DNA from: Acidobacteriota bacterium
GTDB taxonomy: Bacteria > Acidobacteriota > Terriglobia > UBA7540
DNA: 16,097 nucleotides
Reading direction: 5' to 3'
Assembly (NCBI GenBank): GCA_021827245.1
Contig: JAKAWN010000125.1
Coordinates: forward strand, 1-16,097
Below, piece by piece: positions 6,410 through 14,044 of the stretch (the first letter of the stretch is position 1; each line of letters starts with the position of its first letter). Both the position numbers and the translations under genes were made by a program. Under the pieces are notes generated by a model. It was given only the letters and a program-made list of their open reading frames with translations. It had not been told where the DNA came from and ran no database searches.

Positions 6410-7036
6410 CTATGGTTCCTTGTGATCTTTGGATTCGCTGGATTTGAGACGCTTGAGTGTGGATTGGCGGCTGAAAGCAGCCGTGTAGTAGTCAAAGAAA
6501 GATTTCAAGGGCGGTGCCAACTGAACTGTCTCAATGAATCCATTGATATCGCCACGCTGAATGGTTCGACGTGACAGCCAGCCGGGAAGAGGCTGAATCC
6601 CCCCGTCGGGCGTAAAGTCGATTTCCGGGCCTGAGACGGTGACTCGGTACCGACTGACAAATCCTGTGCTGGAATATACTTGAAACAGAAACGAATCGCC
6701 CGACGGTGCACGGGACAAGATCCCGATTGAGGATTCGTGAGTGGCTGGGACTTCCCCAGTCGCGGCAAGAGAGACCTTTTCCCGGAAAACCATCACGCGC
6801 CGGTCAAGGTCATAAGACACAGAAAGATCGATCTTACCTTGCGGACTACGCTTGACCATCTGGCCTTTCCAATCGCCGATCAGCCATTCAAGCGAAGAGA
6901 AATCCGGTTTAGGGGGCAAAGGGATGCGGTATGTGGAGGCACGATTTTTGCGGGCAGCAAGGACGGCTGGCGCCAAAAGAAGAAGAACCACAAGAAAAGT
7001 CGATTTCATTGCATATCGGCCTCGTAAGCCTCTCAT
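6410..7036 (-). CDS. Secreted protein of unknown function, lipocalin-like N-terminal motif
   Basis: This 208-residue protein has a signal peptide: after a basic N-terminus (MRGLRGRYAMKS) comes a hydrophobic run, FLVVLLLLAPAVLAA, with a likely cut after A-x-A. The mature part starts with SSLEWLIGDWKGQ, a W-x-x-G-x-W pattern seen at the start of lipocalin-like and related beta-barrel proteins. The rest alternates in strand-like fashion (SYDLDRRVMVFREKV, LFQVYSSTGFVSRYRVTVSG) and ends in a basic tail. I cannot name a function. ATG 7036 overlaps the methyltransferase stop as ATGA and has GGGGG 8 nt upstream, favouring it over the inner ATG at 7009, which would also keep the signal peptide. The gene is probably co-translated with the methyltransferase. 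Confidence 0.75.
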   Translation of the reverse strand: MRGLRGRYAMKSTFLVVLLLLAPAVLAARKNRASTYRIPLPPKPDFSSLEWLIGDWKGQMVKRSPQGKIDLSVSYDLDRRVMVFREKVSLAATGEVPATHESSIGILSRAPSGDSFLFQVYSSTGFVSRYRVTVSGPEIDFTPDGGIQPLPGWLSRRTIQRGDINGFIETVQLAPPLKSFFDYYTAAFSRQSTLKRLKSSESKDHKEP

Positions 7037-7722
7037 TGATGCTGCCCCCTGTATACGAAACCCATATGTGTTCGTTCGTAAAGGAAAAGGTGTGCCTTTG
7101 ACATTCCGGAGCGTAGAAGCAACCCTGCGAGTTCGTCCGGCGTGTATGCTGCGCGGACGGAATCCTCAAAGAGCCTTTTCATGATGCCAGAATAGTGGCG
7201 TCCATGCCACCGAACGTGCAATGGGAAGGCGAGCCGGGAAGGCCGGCGCAAATCGCGAACGACGACCGTACCATCTGGCTTTGCAACGCGCAGCATCTCT
7301 TCAAAGGCCTTCGAAGGATTCATGAGGTGGTGCAGGACGGAGTTGGACAGGACAATATCAAATGTGCCGTCAGCAAAAGGAAGCTGGTCTGCGCTGCCTT
7401 GATTGAAGAACACCTGGTTCTCCAGCCCAAGCTCCCCGGCAGCCCGGCGGCCCGCCCGTACCATGTTTGCAGAATAGTCCACACCCACGATTGAGAGATG
7501 GGGACAGCGTTGGGCCACCTTCAGGATGATGTTGCCCGGCCCGCACCCAACATCCAGCAGGAGGCCCTTGGGCGTTCCGAGAGTAAGCACGTGATCCACG
7601 AAAGTGTTATCAATAGCATCCAGATGCCGCTGGCTGGCAGCCGAGGCGTAGGCTGACACCTCGTCCTGTCCGCTCATTATCTCTGGTTCGGGTTTGCGCT
7701 GCAGCTTAAACCAATTCACCAC
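7033..7722 (-). CDS. Class I SAM-dependent methyltransferase
   Basis: This 229-residue cytoplasmic enzyme has a Rossmann methyltransferase core. Motif I is LLLDVGCGPGNI (about residues 54-65), followed by the acidic end of strand 2 in IVGVDYSANMV, motif IV-like FDIVLSNSVLHHL, and the post-motif LRVAKPDGTVVVRDLRRP. This is the UbiE/Methyltransf_11 type; the methyl acceptor is unknown. It precedes the secreted protein with an ATGA overlap. The start is uncertain: GTG 7722 keeps an N-terminal segment MVNWFKLQRKPEPEI and has a TAGAAT box just 8 nt upstream (near-leaderless), whereas ATG 7677 (MSGQDEV) has only a weak AGAG. The catalytic core is complete with either. Confidence 0.88.
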   Translation of the reverse strand: MVNWFKLQRKPEPEIMSGQDEVSAYASAASQRHLDAIDNTFVDHVLTLGTPKGLLLDVGCGPGNIILKVAQRCPHLSIVGVDYSANMVRAGRRAAGELGLENQVFFNQGSADQLPFADGTFDIVLSNSVLHHLMNPSKAFEEMLRVAKPDGTVVVRDLRRPSRLAFPLHVRWHGRHYSGIMKRLFEDSVRAAYTPDELAGLLLRSGMSKAHLFLYERTHMGFVYRGQHQ

Positions 7723-8103
7723 GATGAGTCATTCTATCGCAAAGTGGGCAAAACGGGATTACGTTCGCATCAAAGGCTTTTCAGGGCCTAGGTGTGCGGC
7801 TGAGGTTCCGCTTGAAAGGCGGGAAGCTATCCTGCTACGGCTTGTAGTTACCGACGCCGGAGTCGACCACGGCAGTAGAGGCTCATGGAGGACAATCTCC
7901 TGCGTGTCGAGTTCGCGGCATTCTTGACATACATTAGAAATAGAATATTCGCTTGCTTCTGGCTTTACATTCCGTCACTGTTGCGACCAAGAAAGGACCG
8001 CAATTGACAAAGTTGGCGAATTCAAGGCTACCCTGACTGCGAGGTGGTCTTCCTGGAGGATGGCGTTCAATACGCGCGGCACCAAACCATTTCAGTGAAA
8101 GTG
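7723..8103. other. Intergenic stretch between radical SAM and methyltransferase genes
   Basis: No gene recognised. On the plus strand two TTGACA hexamers occur (7924-7929 and 8004-8009) with poor -10 partners and no downstream gene in that direction. On the minus strand TAGAAT (7731-7736) may be the -10 box of the methyltransferase. No clear terminator follows the radical SAM stop. Confidence 0.4.
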
Positions 8104-9591
8104 TTATACCCTGGTGTGCGACTCGACCGTTCCAGTCAGTTCAAAGAAGTGATGCCCCATGATGGCGAGAGCCAGCGCCTTGTCAAGGTGCTGGCGGTGC
8201 TGGCGCAGTGTCTGCGCCAGGAATTTCCAATACTCTTTTCGGTAGTGGCTTCGCAGTCCCTGCCTCCACACCGACCGCGCCACGGCGAGAATATCCGAGA
8301 ACCTGAGCGGGGTCCGTGCCGCGGTACCGAGTTGAGATAGGAAAGCCTGGACGCGGTTGAAGTACTCGCCCGGATAATAAATGGTTTCCAGAATCCTGCG
8401 GTAGCCATCGAGCAGTTCCTGGGTGTCCATTCGGGGTATGAAGTTCATGTCAAGAAGCGTATTGTTACCCAGACTTTCACGGAGGAGCCGCCCTTCTGCT
8501 TTCAACCGGCGCCACAGTTGTGTGTTCGGCAAAGCGCTGAGCAACCCCACCATTGAAATAGGGATGGCAGCATCGCGGATAAATTGAATCTGGCGCTCGA
8601 AAACATCGGGAGGATCATGGTCAAAACCCACGATGAAGCCGGCCATGACTTCCATCCCGTAAGACTGCACCAGTTTGACGCTCTCCAAAAGGTCCTTGCG
8701 CAGATTCTGGAACTTTGTGGTCTCTTTAAGGCTCTCGGCTACGGGCGTTTCGATTCCCATGAACACACTGTTGAAGTTTGCCTCGTGCATGAGCCGAAGC
8801 AATTCATCATCCTCGGCCAAGTTCAGCGAGGCCTCCGTGAGGAAGGAGAAAGGATAGTTGCGGTCCCGGTTCCACCGAACCAACTCCGGCAACAACTTTT
8901 TTACATTTTTCTTGTTGCCGATAAAGTTGTCATCAACAAGAAAGACGCGGCCTCGCCATCCGCGTTCGTGGATTTGGGTCAATTCAGCACACACTTGTTC
9001 AGGAGTTTTCGTGCGGGGCCGTCGCCCATAGATTTCGATGATGTCACAAAACTCGCACGTGAAGGGGCAGCCGCGCGAATATTGCACCGCCATGGCGCTG
9101 TACTTCCGGAGGTCCACCAAGTCGAGATCAGGCAGTGGCACCTGCGTCAGGTCGGGCAGCACCGGAGCCTTGTAATGCGCCCGGGTAGTGCCGGACTCAA
9201 GATCCTTGGCGAGTATGGAAAGAAGCTCTTCGGCTTCACCTTCAACAACGTGATCGGCCTCGGCAATGTTCGGATCTTTTGCACTGGCGATTGGACCTCC
9301 CACTACGGTGCGCAGGCCACGCTCCTTCGCTCGCGCAATCACCTTTTTCATCGAGGGTCCCTGCACCATCATGCCGCTTAGGAAAACCACGTCCGCCCAG
9401 TCGAGTTCCGAATCTTTCACAGGCCGTACGTTCAAATCCACGGCCCGCTTTTCCCACGAACCCGGCAACATGGCGGCGACTGTCAGGAGGCCGAGAGGGG
9501 GGTAAGCTGAACGCTTGCCTTGGAAGGGCAAGGCATGCTTGAAACTCCAGAAAGTATCTGGAAACTCAGGGTAAATCATCAAGACTTTCAT
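8104..9591 (-). CDS. B12-binding domain radical SAM enzyme
   Basis: This is a 495-residue cytoplasmic iron-sulfur enzyme. Residues about 1-140 are a cobalamin-binding-type domain (opens MKVLMIYPEFPDTFWSF; YPPLGLLTVAAMLP; DWADVVFLSGM). The radical SAM core follows, with the cluster-binding C-x3-C-x2-C at Cys175, Cys179 and Cys182 (YSRGCPFTCEFCDI), then IEIYGRRPRTKTPEQ, VFLVDDNFIGNKK, and FMGIETP. The C-terminal helical region resembles DUF4070. The family includes methylases such as the hopanoid C-2 methylase HpnP, but differs from what I recall of HpnP in the N-terminus, and no hopanoid genes are nearby, so the substrate stays open. The ATG at 9591 has AGGG 7 nt upstream. It appears to be a single-gene unit, divergent from the anion permease. 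Confidence 0.92.
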   Translation of the reverse strand: MKVLMIYPEFPDTFWSFKHALPFQGKRSAYPPLGLLTVAAMLPGSWEKRAVDLNVRPVKDSELDWADVVFLSGMMVQGPSMKKVIARAKERGLRTVVGGPIASAKDPNIAEADHVVEGEAEELLSILAKDLESGTTRAHYKAPVLPDLTQVPLPDLDLVDLRKYSAMAVQYSRGCPFTCEFCDIIEIYGRRPRTKTPEQVCAELTQIHERGWRGRVFLVDDNFIGNKKNVKKLLPELVRWNRDRNYPFSFLTEASLNLAEDDELLRLMHEANFNSVFMGIETPVAESLKETTKFQNLRKDLLESVKLVQSYGMEVMAGFIVGFDHDPPDVFERQIQFIRDAAIPISMVGLLSALPNTQLWRRLKAEGRLLRESLGNNTLLDMNFIPRMDTQELLDGYRRILETIYYPGEYFNRVQAFLSQLGTAARTPLRFSDILAVARSVWRQGLRSHYRKEYWKFLAQTLRQHRQHLDKALALAIMGHHFFELTGTVESHTRV

Positions 9592-9970
9592 TCGGCGACC
9601 CTATTCTCTGTGAGGGAGGTATGTTTGAAGCCCGAAATTTATAAGACCCCAGTCTACCACACCATGTTGCGGACCCAAACAAGGAAATTCTGTTTGCAGT
9701 TTCCGCCCATGTAACAGCGAAGGCAGCCGCCGCATGACCATATTCCCTGGTTCCTGACGGCAGGACGGGTGACTGCAATCCAACATCTTTCAGCTTGCAT
9801 CCCGATTGCCGGCAGAGTCATTACGACGTATTCGAAATTACGCTGCTGGGAGGCCGTAAGCACAATGTTCTCGCGCTCAGCAGCATTTTGGCCGAAAATG
9901 GTAATTCCAGATTGTGGATTCGAAAACGGTAGTGCATCCAAAGGAGTTAATTTAGCGGGCCTGCCTTTAT
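9592..9970. other. Divergent intergenic region between radical SAM and permease genes
   Basis: No gene is supported. It should hold promoters for both flanking genes: one for the radical SAM gene is listed at 9651-9679. For the permease, TTGCCG then 17 nt then TATTCG occurs near 9808-9836, a weak candidate. AAGGAG lies at 9941-9946, 24 nt before the permease ATG. Confidence 0.4.
9651..9679 (-). promoter_or_regulatory. Likely promoter of the radical SAM gene
   Basis: On the minus strand TAGACT (9651-9656) lies 60 bp upstream of the ATG at 9591. A poor -35 match, TTTGGG (9674-9679), sits 17 nt away. The -10 is the same hexamer as before the aminotransferase gene, which is the main support. Confidence 0.3.
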
Positions 9971-11221
9971 ATGAGCCATCTTCCTCCTGCCGTTCTTCCT
10001 GATATCAAGATTTTTGCCGCCTATGCGGTTTTTCTCGGCAGCTATGTGGTTTTTGCTATCGGGAAATTCCCCGGCATGAAGATTGACCGCCCCGGGGCGG
10101 CCATTATTGGCGCCGTCCTAATGGTTACTTTCCGAATCATCCTGCCCCAGGACGCCCTCCACTTCATTGACTTCAATACGATCGTACTGTTGTTTTCAAT
10201 GATGCTTATTGTGGGCTACCTTCGCCTGGCCGGATTTTTCGATTGGATCACCGGGCTGATCCTGGCGCGCCTGAGACCGCATCACTTGCTGCCGGCGGTC
10301 ATTTTCACCTGCGGGCTCCTTTCGGCGTTCTTTGTGAATGACATCATTTGTCTGGTGATGGTGCCGTTCGTGCTAGTGGTCAGCAGGAGGCTTAGGACCA
10401 AGCCCCTCCCATTCCTACTTGCTGTTGCAACGGCGTCTAATATCGGGAGCGTGGCTACCATCACCGGCAATCCGCAAAATATGCTGATCGGATCGTTCTC
10501 AGGCATCAAATACAGTTCTTTTCTGCTGTACCTTGCTCCTGTTGCGATTGTCGGACTCCTCCTGGATTGGTTGGTCCTTCACCTGGCGTTCTCCCACGCG
10601 GGAATGACAGATTCATCTCCGTCGAATCTGATCGCAGCATCGGCGGTCAACCGCTCATCTCTGGTCAAGCCTGGAATCGTTGTCGCGCTTGTCCTTGCGG
10701 GCTTTGTTGCGGGCATCCCTCCGGCTTTCATGGCGGCTGTGGGAGCCGCGATGATGCTGATGACCCGCACACGCGATCCTAATCAGGCCTATCGACAGGT
10801 TGACTGGGGGGTTTTGGTCTTCTTCGTGGGGTTGTTCATCATTGTAGGCGGAGCAGAAAAGGCCGGTCTGGTGAACCGACTACTGGATTTTGCCAGGACG
10901 TGGAACTTTCAGAACCCAGGAATCTTCACCGTGGCTGTGGCCGCCATCTCAAACGTGGTGAGTAACGTTCCTGCCGTCATGCTGCTGAAATCCGTTGTCC
11001 CGCGTTTCATGAACCCGCATCTGGGATGGCTGGTTCTGGCAATGGCCAGTACACTGGCGGGCAACCTGACGATCACCGGGTCGGTTGCCAACATTATCGT
11101 GGTCGAACGCGCCAAGCCGGAAGTGGATATCAGCTTCCACGATTACTTCCGTGTGGGATTGCCGGTCACATTGCTGACGCTCGGCTTTGGTGTGCTTTGG
11201 CTCTGGTGGATGATGCGATGA
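9971..11221 (+). CDS. ArsB/NhaD-superfamily (SLC13/CitMHS-like) anion permease, YbiR-like
   Basis: This 416-residue inner-membrane transporter has about ten to twelve hydrophobic spans. It shows the two-fold repeat of the ion transporter superfamily: LAVATASNIGSVATITGNPQ in the first half and LAMASTLAGNLTITGSVANI in the second, each the re-entrant, substrate-binding loop with T-x-x-G-N/S. Other landmarks are LLSAFFVNDIICLVMVPF and AAISNVVSNVPAVMLL, repeats of each other. It resembles YbiR and citrate/arsenite-type carriers; the ion is not readable from sequence and no ars genes are near. The ATG at 9971 is the only usable start (an in-frame TAG lies at 9953). The AAGGAG 24 nt upstream is too far for normal use. 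It ends 2 bp from the convergent small cysteine protein gene. Confidence 0.88.
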   Translation: MSHLPPAVLPDIKIFAAYAVFLGSYVVFAIGKFPGMKIDRPGAAIIGAVLMVTFRIILPQDALHFIDFNTIVLLFSMMLIVGYLRLAGFFDWITGLILARLRPHHLLPAVIFTCGLLSAFFVNDIICLVMVPFVLVVSRRLRTKPLPFLLAVATASNIGSVATITGNPQNMLIGSFSGIKYSSFLLYLAPVAIVGLLLDWLVLHLAFSHAGMTDSSPSNLIAASAVNRSSLVKPGIVVALVLAGFVAGIPPAFMAAVGAAMMLMTRTRDPNQAYRQVDWGVLVFFVGLFIIVGGAEKAGLVNRLLDFARTWNFQNPGIFTVAVAAISNVVSNVPAVMLLKSVVPRFMNPHLGWLVLAMASTLAGNLTITGSVANIIVVERAKPEVDISFHDYFRVGLPVTLLTLGFGVLWLWWMMR

Positions 11222-11223
11222 CA

Positions 11224-11457
11224 TCAACTTGAGCTTGACCGGCTATTTCGGCAACTGTCCGGGTCTGGCTCAAACCCGGCACAATTGATAACCGGCAGCC
11301 TCGGGTATTTGGGAAACCGGCGGTCGGTTTCAGATCTTCGGCACAAATAAAATGTGGATGCCCTGCTGGACCTGACTCGCCGCGAATGGCGACAAGCCGT
11401 GCACAATCCCACATTCGATTGTTGGGCTTGCGGTTCCTTGCCCGGAGGATCAATCAT
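11224..11457 (-). CDS. Small four-cysteine, putative zinc-binding protein
   Basis: This 77-residue protein has Cys19, Cys22, Cys39 and Cys59 in the order C-x2-C-x16-C-x19-C. The order of segments is [11 protein letters not shown], then [19 protein letters not shown], then [11 protein letters not shown]. The set looks like one small zinc ribbon or knuckle; I recall similar C-x-x-C...RFPKYPxLPV...C small proteins in environmental bacteria but cannot name the family or its job. A fifth Cys (69) is in the tail. The ATG at 11457 overlaps the msrA stop as ATGA, so translation is coupled to MsrA. The stop lies 2 bp from the convergent permease stop, leaving no room for a separate terminator. The conserved-looking motif order makes a real gene much more likely than a shadow frame. 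Confidence 0.75.
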   Translation of the reverse strand: MIDPPGKEPQAQQSNVGLCTACRHSRRVRSSRASTFYLCRRSETDRRFPKYPRLPVINCAGFEPDPDSCRNSRSSSS

Positions 11458-11927
11458 ATGATGGAACAGTGAGCCAGGCCGCGTTTTTCAAGATATTGCT
11501 GGTGATATTCTTCCGCTCGCCAGAAGTCCGACGCCGGGACGATTTGGGTCACAATCGGCCTGTTGTAGACGCCGGCTTTTTCAAGCTTCTCCTTGGACGC
11601 GCGTGCCTCGGCTTCCTGTTCCGCGTCGTGGAAGAAGATCACCGATCGGTACTGGGTGCCGACATCCGGCCCTTGCCGGTTCATTGTGGTGGGATTGTGG
11701 GCTTGCCAGAAGGTTTTCAGGAGATCTCCGTAGGACACTTGCGAGGCATCGTATTCCACCTGCACAACTTCCGCATGTCCGGTTTTGTCTGTGCAGACGT
11801 CCTGGTATGTCGGATTCTTCAGAGTTCCACCCATGTACCCAACCGTTGTTGAGGTCACGCCTTTGACGCGACGAAAGGTGGCCTCGACACCCCAAAAGCA
11901 CCCTGCCCCAAACGTTGCCTTATTCAT
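11454..11927 (-). CDS. msrA: Peptide-methionine (S)-S-oxide reductase MsrA
   Basis: This enzyme reduces methionine-S-sulfoxide in proteins back to methionine, using thioredoxin. At 157 residues it is a compact cytoplasmic form. Cys10 is the nucleophile in [12 protein letters not shown]; the substrate pocket motifs GHAE (50-53) and [12 protein letters not shown] (88-99) are present, then [12 protein letters not shown] and a C-terminal Cys154 which probably acts as the resolving cysteine. I chose ATG 11927 because GAGG lies at good spacing; upstream ATGs at 11942 and 11939 would add only MMRVT. Its TGA overlaps the ATG of the small four-cysteine gene, so the two form an operon. No msrB is present. 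Confidence 0.95.
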   Translation of the reverse strand: MNKATFGAGCFWGVEATFRRVKGVTSTTVGYMGGTLKNPTYQDVCTDKTGHAEVVQVEYDASQVSYGDLLKTFWQAHNPTTMNRQGPDVGTQYRSVIFFHDAEQEAEARASKEKLEKAGVYNRPIVTQIVPASDFWRAEEYHQQYLEKRGLAHCSII

Positions 11928-12097
11928 TGTTACCCTCATCATCGACGAGCATCTGCGCCTTGCCTGCGATACTCATTGTAGAATATTTGTCTTCCCATGA
12001 TAAAAACCCAAGTTCGCCCCGGTTTCTCACAGGGCTTACCAGAAATCAAACCAAGGCTCGCAGCGTGTCCGTTTAATCTGGTCTCGCGGCACCGGAA

Positions 12098-13408
12098 TCA
12101 GTCCGGCTCTTGCACGCCTCCATTTCTGGCGGCCCGGGCCAGGACATACGGCCCCTCGGGTATGAGCGCGACCTGAGCGTTCCTGGGCAACGAACCGGTC
12201 AGTGATCCAACCGCTTCTTCGATGTCCGTTTGCACTGTTCCCCAAACACAGCGGTGATATTCCTGAGGCAGGCCAGGAACGTAGAACGACACGCCATTTC
12301 GTGCTGTGACCAGCGCAAGCTTCTCCAACTGCCACTGATCGGGTACTACAGGCGCGTTGGCGATCTTTTCGAGGAACTGTTTGTCGGACGGATTCTCCCG
12401 GAGCATAGCTGTGAATTCCGGACTCCCAGTGCCTTCCTGGCACCCTGCGAGCAGGAGGATTTCGCCCCCCGACTTGACCACGTGCGAGGCCGCAGTGATC
12501 CCTTTGATCGCCTGATAAAAAGTCAGGTCGAGCGGATATCCACCTGACGAGGTGATAACTGCATCGGCAGGCTCCTCGATGGTTTCGAGCATTGCCCTGG
12601 AGACGAATTCAACACCTTTCCGATGCGCTTCGACAGGATTACCGGCAAAGACGCCGGCAATTGACCGCCGGCCCTCGTGCTGGGTACGCGTGAGCGAAAC
12701 GTCGACCATGAAGTCGTGGCCCGCCATCCGAGCGATCTCAAGGAGTTCTTGATGAAGCGGATTGCCTTCGATAGAACCTTCCGTAGCCTTCGGGTTTCTC
12801 ATGAATTTGGGACTATGAAGGACACTGATCGTTTCCGCCGCCGCCAGCCCCGGTGCAACCAGCTTACGCCCTCCTGAGTAACCCAGCATCAGATGTGGTT
12901 CGATGAATCCCAGCGTAATGCGCAGATCAGCGGAAACGAACCGTGCATCAATGTAAACAGGAGTGCCTGATCCGGTTCTACCCAGATATCGATGTTCGGA
13001 AATTTCCCGTGCATGATGGTTCGCCACGCGATACACGCGCGGAATGTCCTCGCCGCAGATCTCACGAATCTCGCCTTCGGTGGCTGGGCGGTGAAGGCCG
13101 GTTGCGATCAGGATCGAGATCTTGTCTCGCGATATGCCGGCAGCTTCGAGCCTTGCTAAAACGGGGGGCAAAATGTCCCTGTTGGGCACCGGGCGCGTAA
13201 TGTCGCAGACAGATATAGCAGCAGACGCCTTTCCGGCAGCAAGTTCAGTTAGGGATGGCGACGCAATGGGTGAGTCCAGCGCGTGTTCGAGTACGGCCCG
13301 GGGATCGCCAAGCGGCAAGGCCGAGCGAGCCTCCAGCACACGATAACGAAAACCTTCCGGCAACTCCAACAAGAGCCCCGATTTCCCGAACGCAAAGTCA
13401 ACTCTCAT
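12098..13408 (-). CDS. larA: LarA-type nickel-dependent lactate racemase family protein
   Basis: At 436 residues it has the LarA family's usual length. All residues known to matter in Lactobacillus LarA can be aligned: Asp69/Arg72 in CDITRPVPN, His106 in ATGLHRP, His172 in EPHLMLGYSGG, Lys182 in GGRKLVAPG (the lysine that binds the nickel-pincer cofactor covalently), His198 in LHSPKFM (nickel ligand; spacing Lys182+16 as expected), and Gln299/Lys302 in FYQAIKG. It would racemise lactate or another alpha-hydroxy acid; family members differ in substrate. The cofactor is made by LarB, LarC and LarE, none of which is in the window. The ATG at 13408 has no clear Shine-Dalgarno site. It is preceded on the same strand by a broken Tat-signal frame. 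Confidence 0.9.
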   Translation of the reverse strand: MRVDFAFGKSGLLLELPEGFRYRVLEARSALPLGDPRAVLEHALDSPIASPSLTELAAGKASAAISVCDITRPVPNRDILPPVLARLEAAGISRDKISILIATGLHRPATEGEIREICGEDIPRVYRVANHHAREISEHRYLGRTGSGTPVYIDARFVSADLRITLGFIEPHLMLGYSGGRKLVAPGLAAAETISVLHSPKFMRNPKATEGSIEGNPLHQELLEIARMAGHDFMVDVSLTRTQHEGRRSIAGVFAGNPVEAHRKGVEFVSRAMLETIEEPADAVITSSGGYPLDLTFYQAIKGITAASHVVKSGGEILLLAGCQEGTGSPEFTAMLRENPSDKQFLEKIANAPVVPDQWQLEKLALVTARNGVSFYVPGLPQEYHRCVWGTVQTDIEEAVGSLTGSLPRNAQVALIPEGPYVLARAARNGGVQEPD

Positions 13409-13497
13409 AACACAAAGCTACCACAACAATGCGGACAGCGGGCCGACATCTCTCCACTTCCTGAAGTTGGCTGCCAAACGTTCGTTGTTTCGGGCGT

Positions 13498-13728
13498 TTA
13501 GTCTGCAGGCAGCGGCTCATAGGGCACGTTGATCGGTGAAGCACCCTGCATCAGATGCGTCGTCACGAAATATCTATCCTCGCCGCATGCGGGCCGGCCT
13601 CCGAATGCCGGCAGGGCGGGCAACGTGCTGGTTAGGCTGACGGCACCCGTCACCTTGCCGACTTCGACAAAGAATTCTCGACGATTCGACTTGCGGCTGT
13701 GGTCCTCTTTCTCTTGTGAGTTGACTAT
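13498..13728 (-). pseudogene. Tat-signal-bearing short frame without a usable start codon
   Basis: A minus-strand frame ending with TAA at 13498 reads SRKSNRREFFVEVGKVTGAV, then SLTSTLPALPAFG and ...YFVTTHLMQGASPINVPYEP. The start is a convincing twin-arginine signal (N-R-R-E-F-F plus a mild hydrophobic stretch), so the protein would be exported folded. Upstream the frame has no ATG, GTG or TTG before an in-frame TGA at 13753-13755. The first codon after a purine-rich stretch is ATA (13726-13728), and an ATG at 13757 lies in another frame. It is therefore either a gene with a lost or frameshifted start, a gene using a rare start, or a remnant with an internal deletion. It ends 89 bp upstream of larA. 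The family is not recognised. Confidence 0.45.
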
Positions 13729-14044
13729 CCCGATTGCCCCTGTTTGGCCGATTCATAGCCTCCATATCGCGTTGTCCATGGGGTTTCCAACTATAGCACA
13801 AGCGTAAACAAACCATTCAATTTGAAGTATTAAAGATAGAGGCAGATCGAAACTTCGCGTGGGCCGACGTTTTTTCGCGCTCATGTTTCAAGGCCATTTC
13901 GAGTCAGGTATCGACGTTGACAAGGGGGTTATTCTCTTCGTAGACTGAGGTCTTTCTGCTCGATTTGCCCATCCATCCGAGGGACTTCACTGCGGGCTGA
14001 TTGAGCGAGTCTGCCAATCTCTATACGCCAAGGAAATTGAATCA
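13729..14044. other. Divergent intergenic region with promoters
   Basis: No gene supported. A TATAGT box on the minus strand (13790-13795), with TTGAAT 19 nt further upstream, could have driven the Tat-signal frame. The rightward promoter of the aminotransferase gene is listed separately. Confidence 0.4.
13917..13946 (+). promoter_or_regulatory. Promoter of the class V aminotransferase gene
   Basis: TTGACA (13917-13922), an 18-nt spacer and TAGACT (13941-13946) precede the gene, leaving a leader of about 90 nt to the ATG at 14045. Hexamers and spacing are seen; activity is inferred. Confidence 0.5.

Noticed and set aside
6185..6574. Plus-strand 129-codon frame
   Set aside because: It overlaps the 3' part of the secreted protein gene antisense, and has no domain or convincing start signals.
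7968..8000. Shared ATTCCGTCACT segment with 16053-16075 as a dispersed repeat
   Set aside because: Only about a dozen bases match exactly and the flanks diverge, so it may be coincidence.
8584..9381. Plus-strand 265-codon frame inside the radical SAM gene
   Set aside because: It lies fully antisense to a gene with clear iron-sulfur and family motifs; no recognisable domain of its own.
9654..9941. Minus-strand 95-codon frame upstream of the radical SAM gene
   Set aside because: Composition looks random, no ribosome binding site, and it covers the likely promoter region.
11259..11331. Hairpins CCGGGT/ACCCGG and GAAACCG/CGGTTTC as a terminator between convergent genes
   Set aside because: Both lie inside the coding region of the small four-cysteine protein and have no T tract, so a dedicated terminator is not supported.
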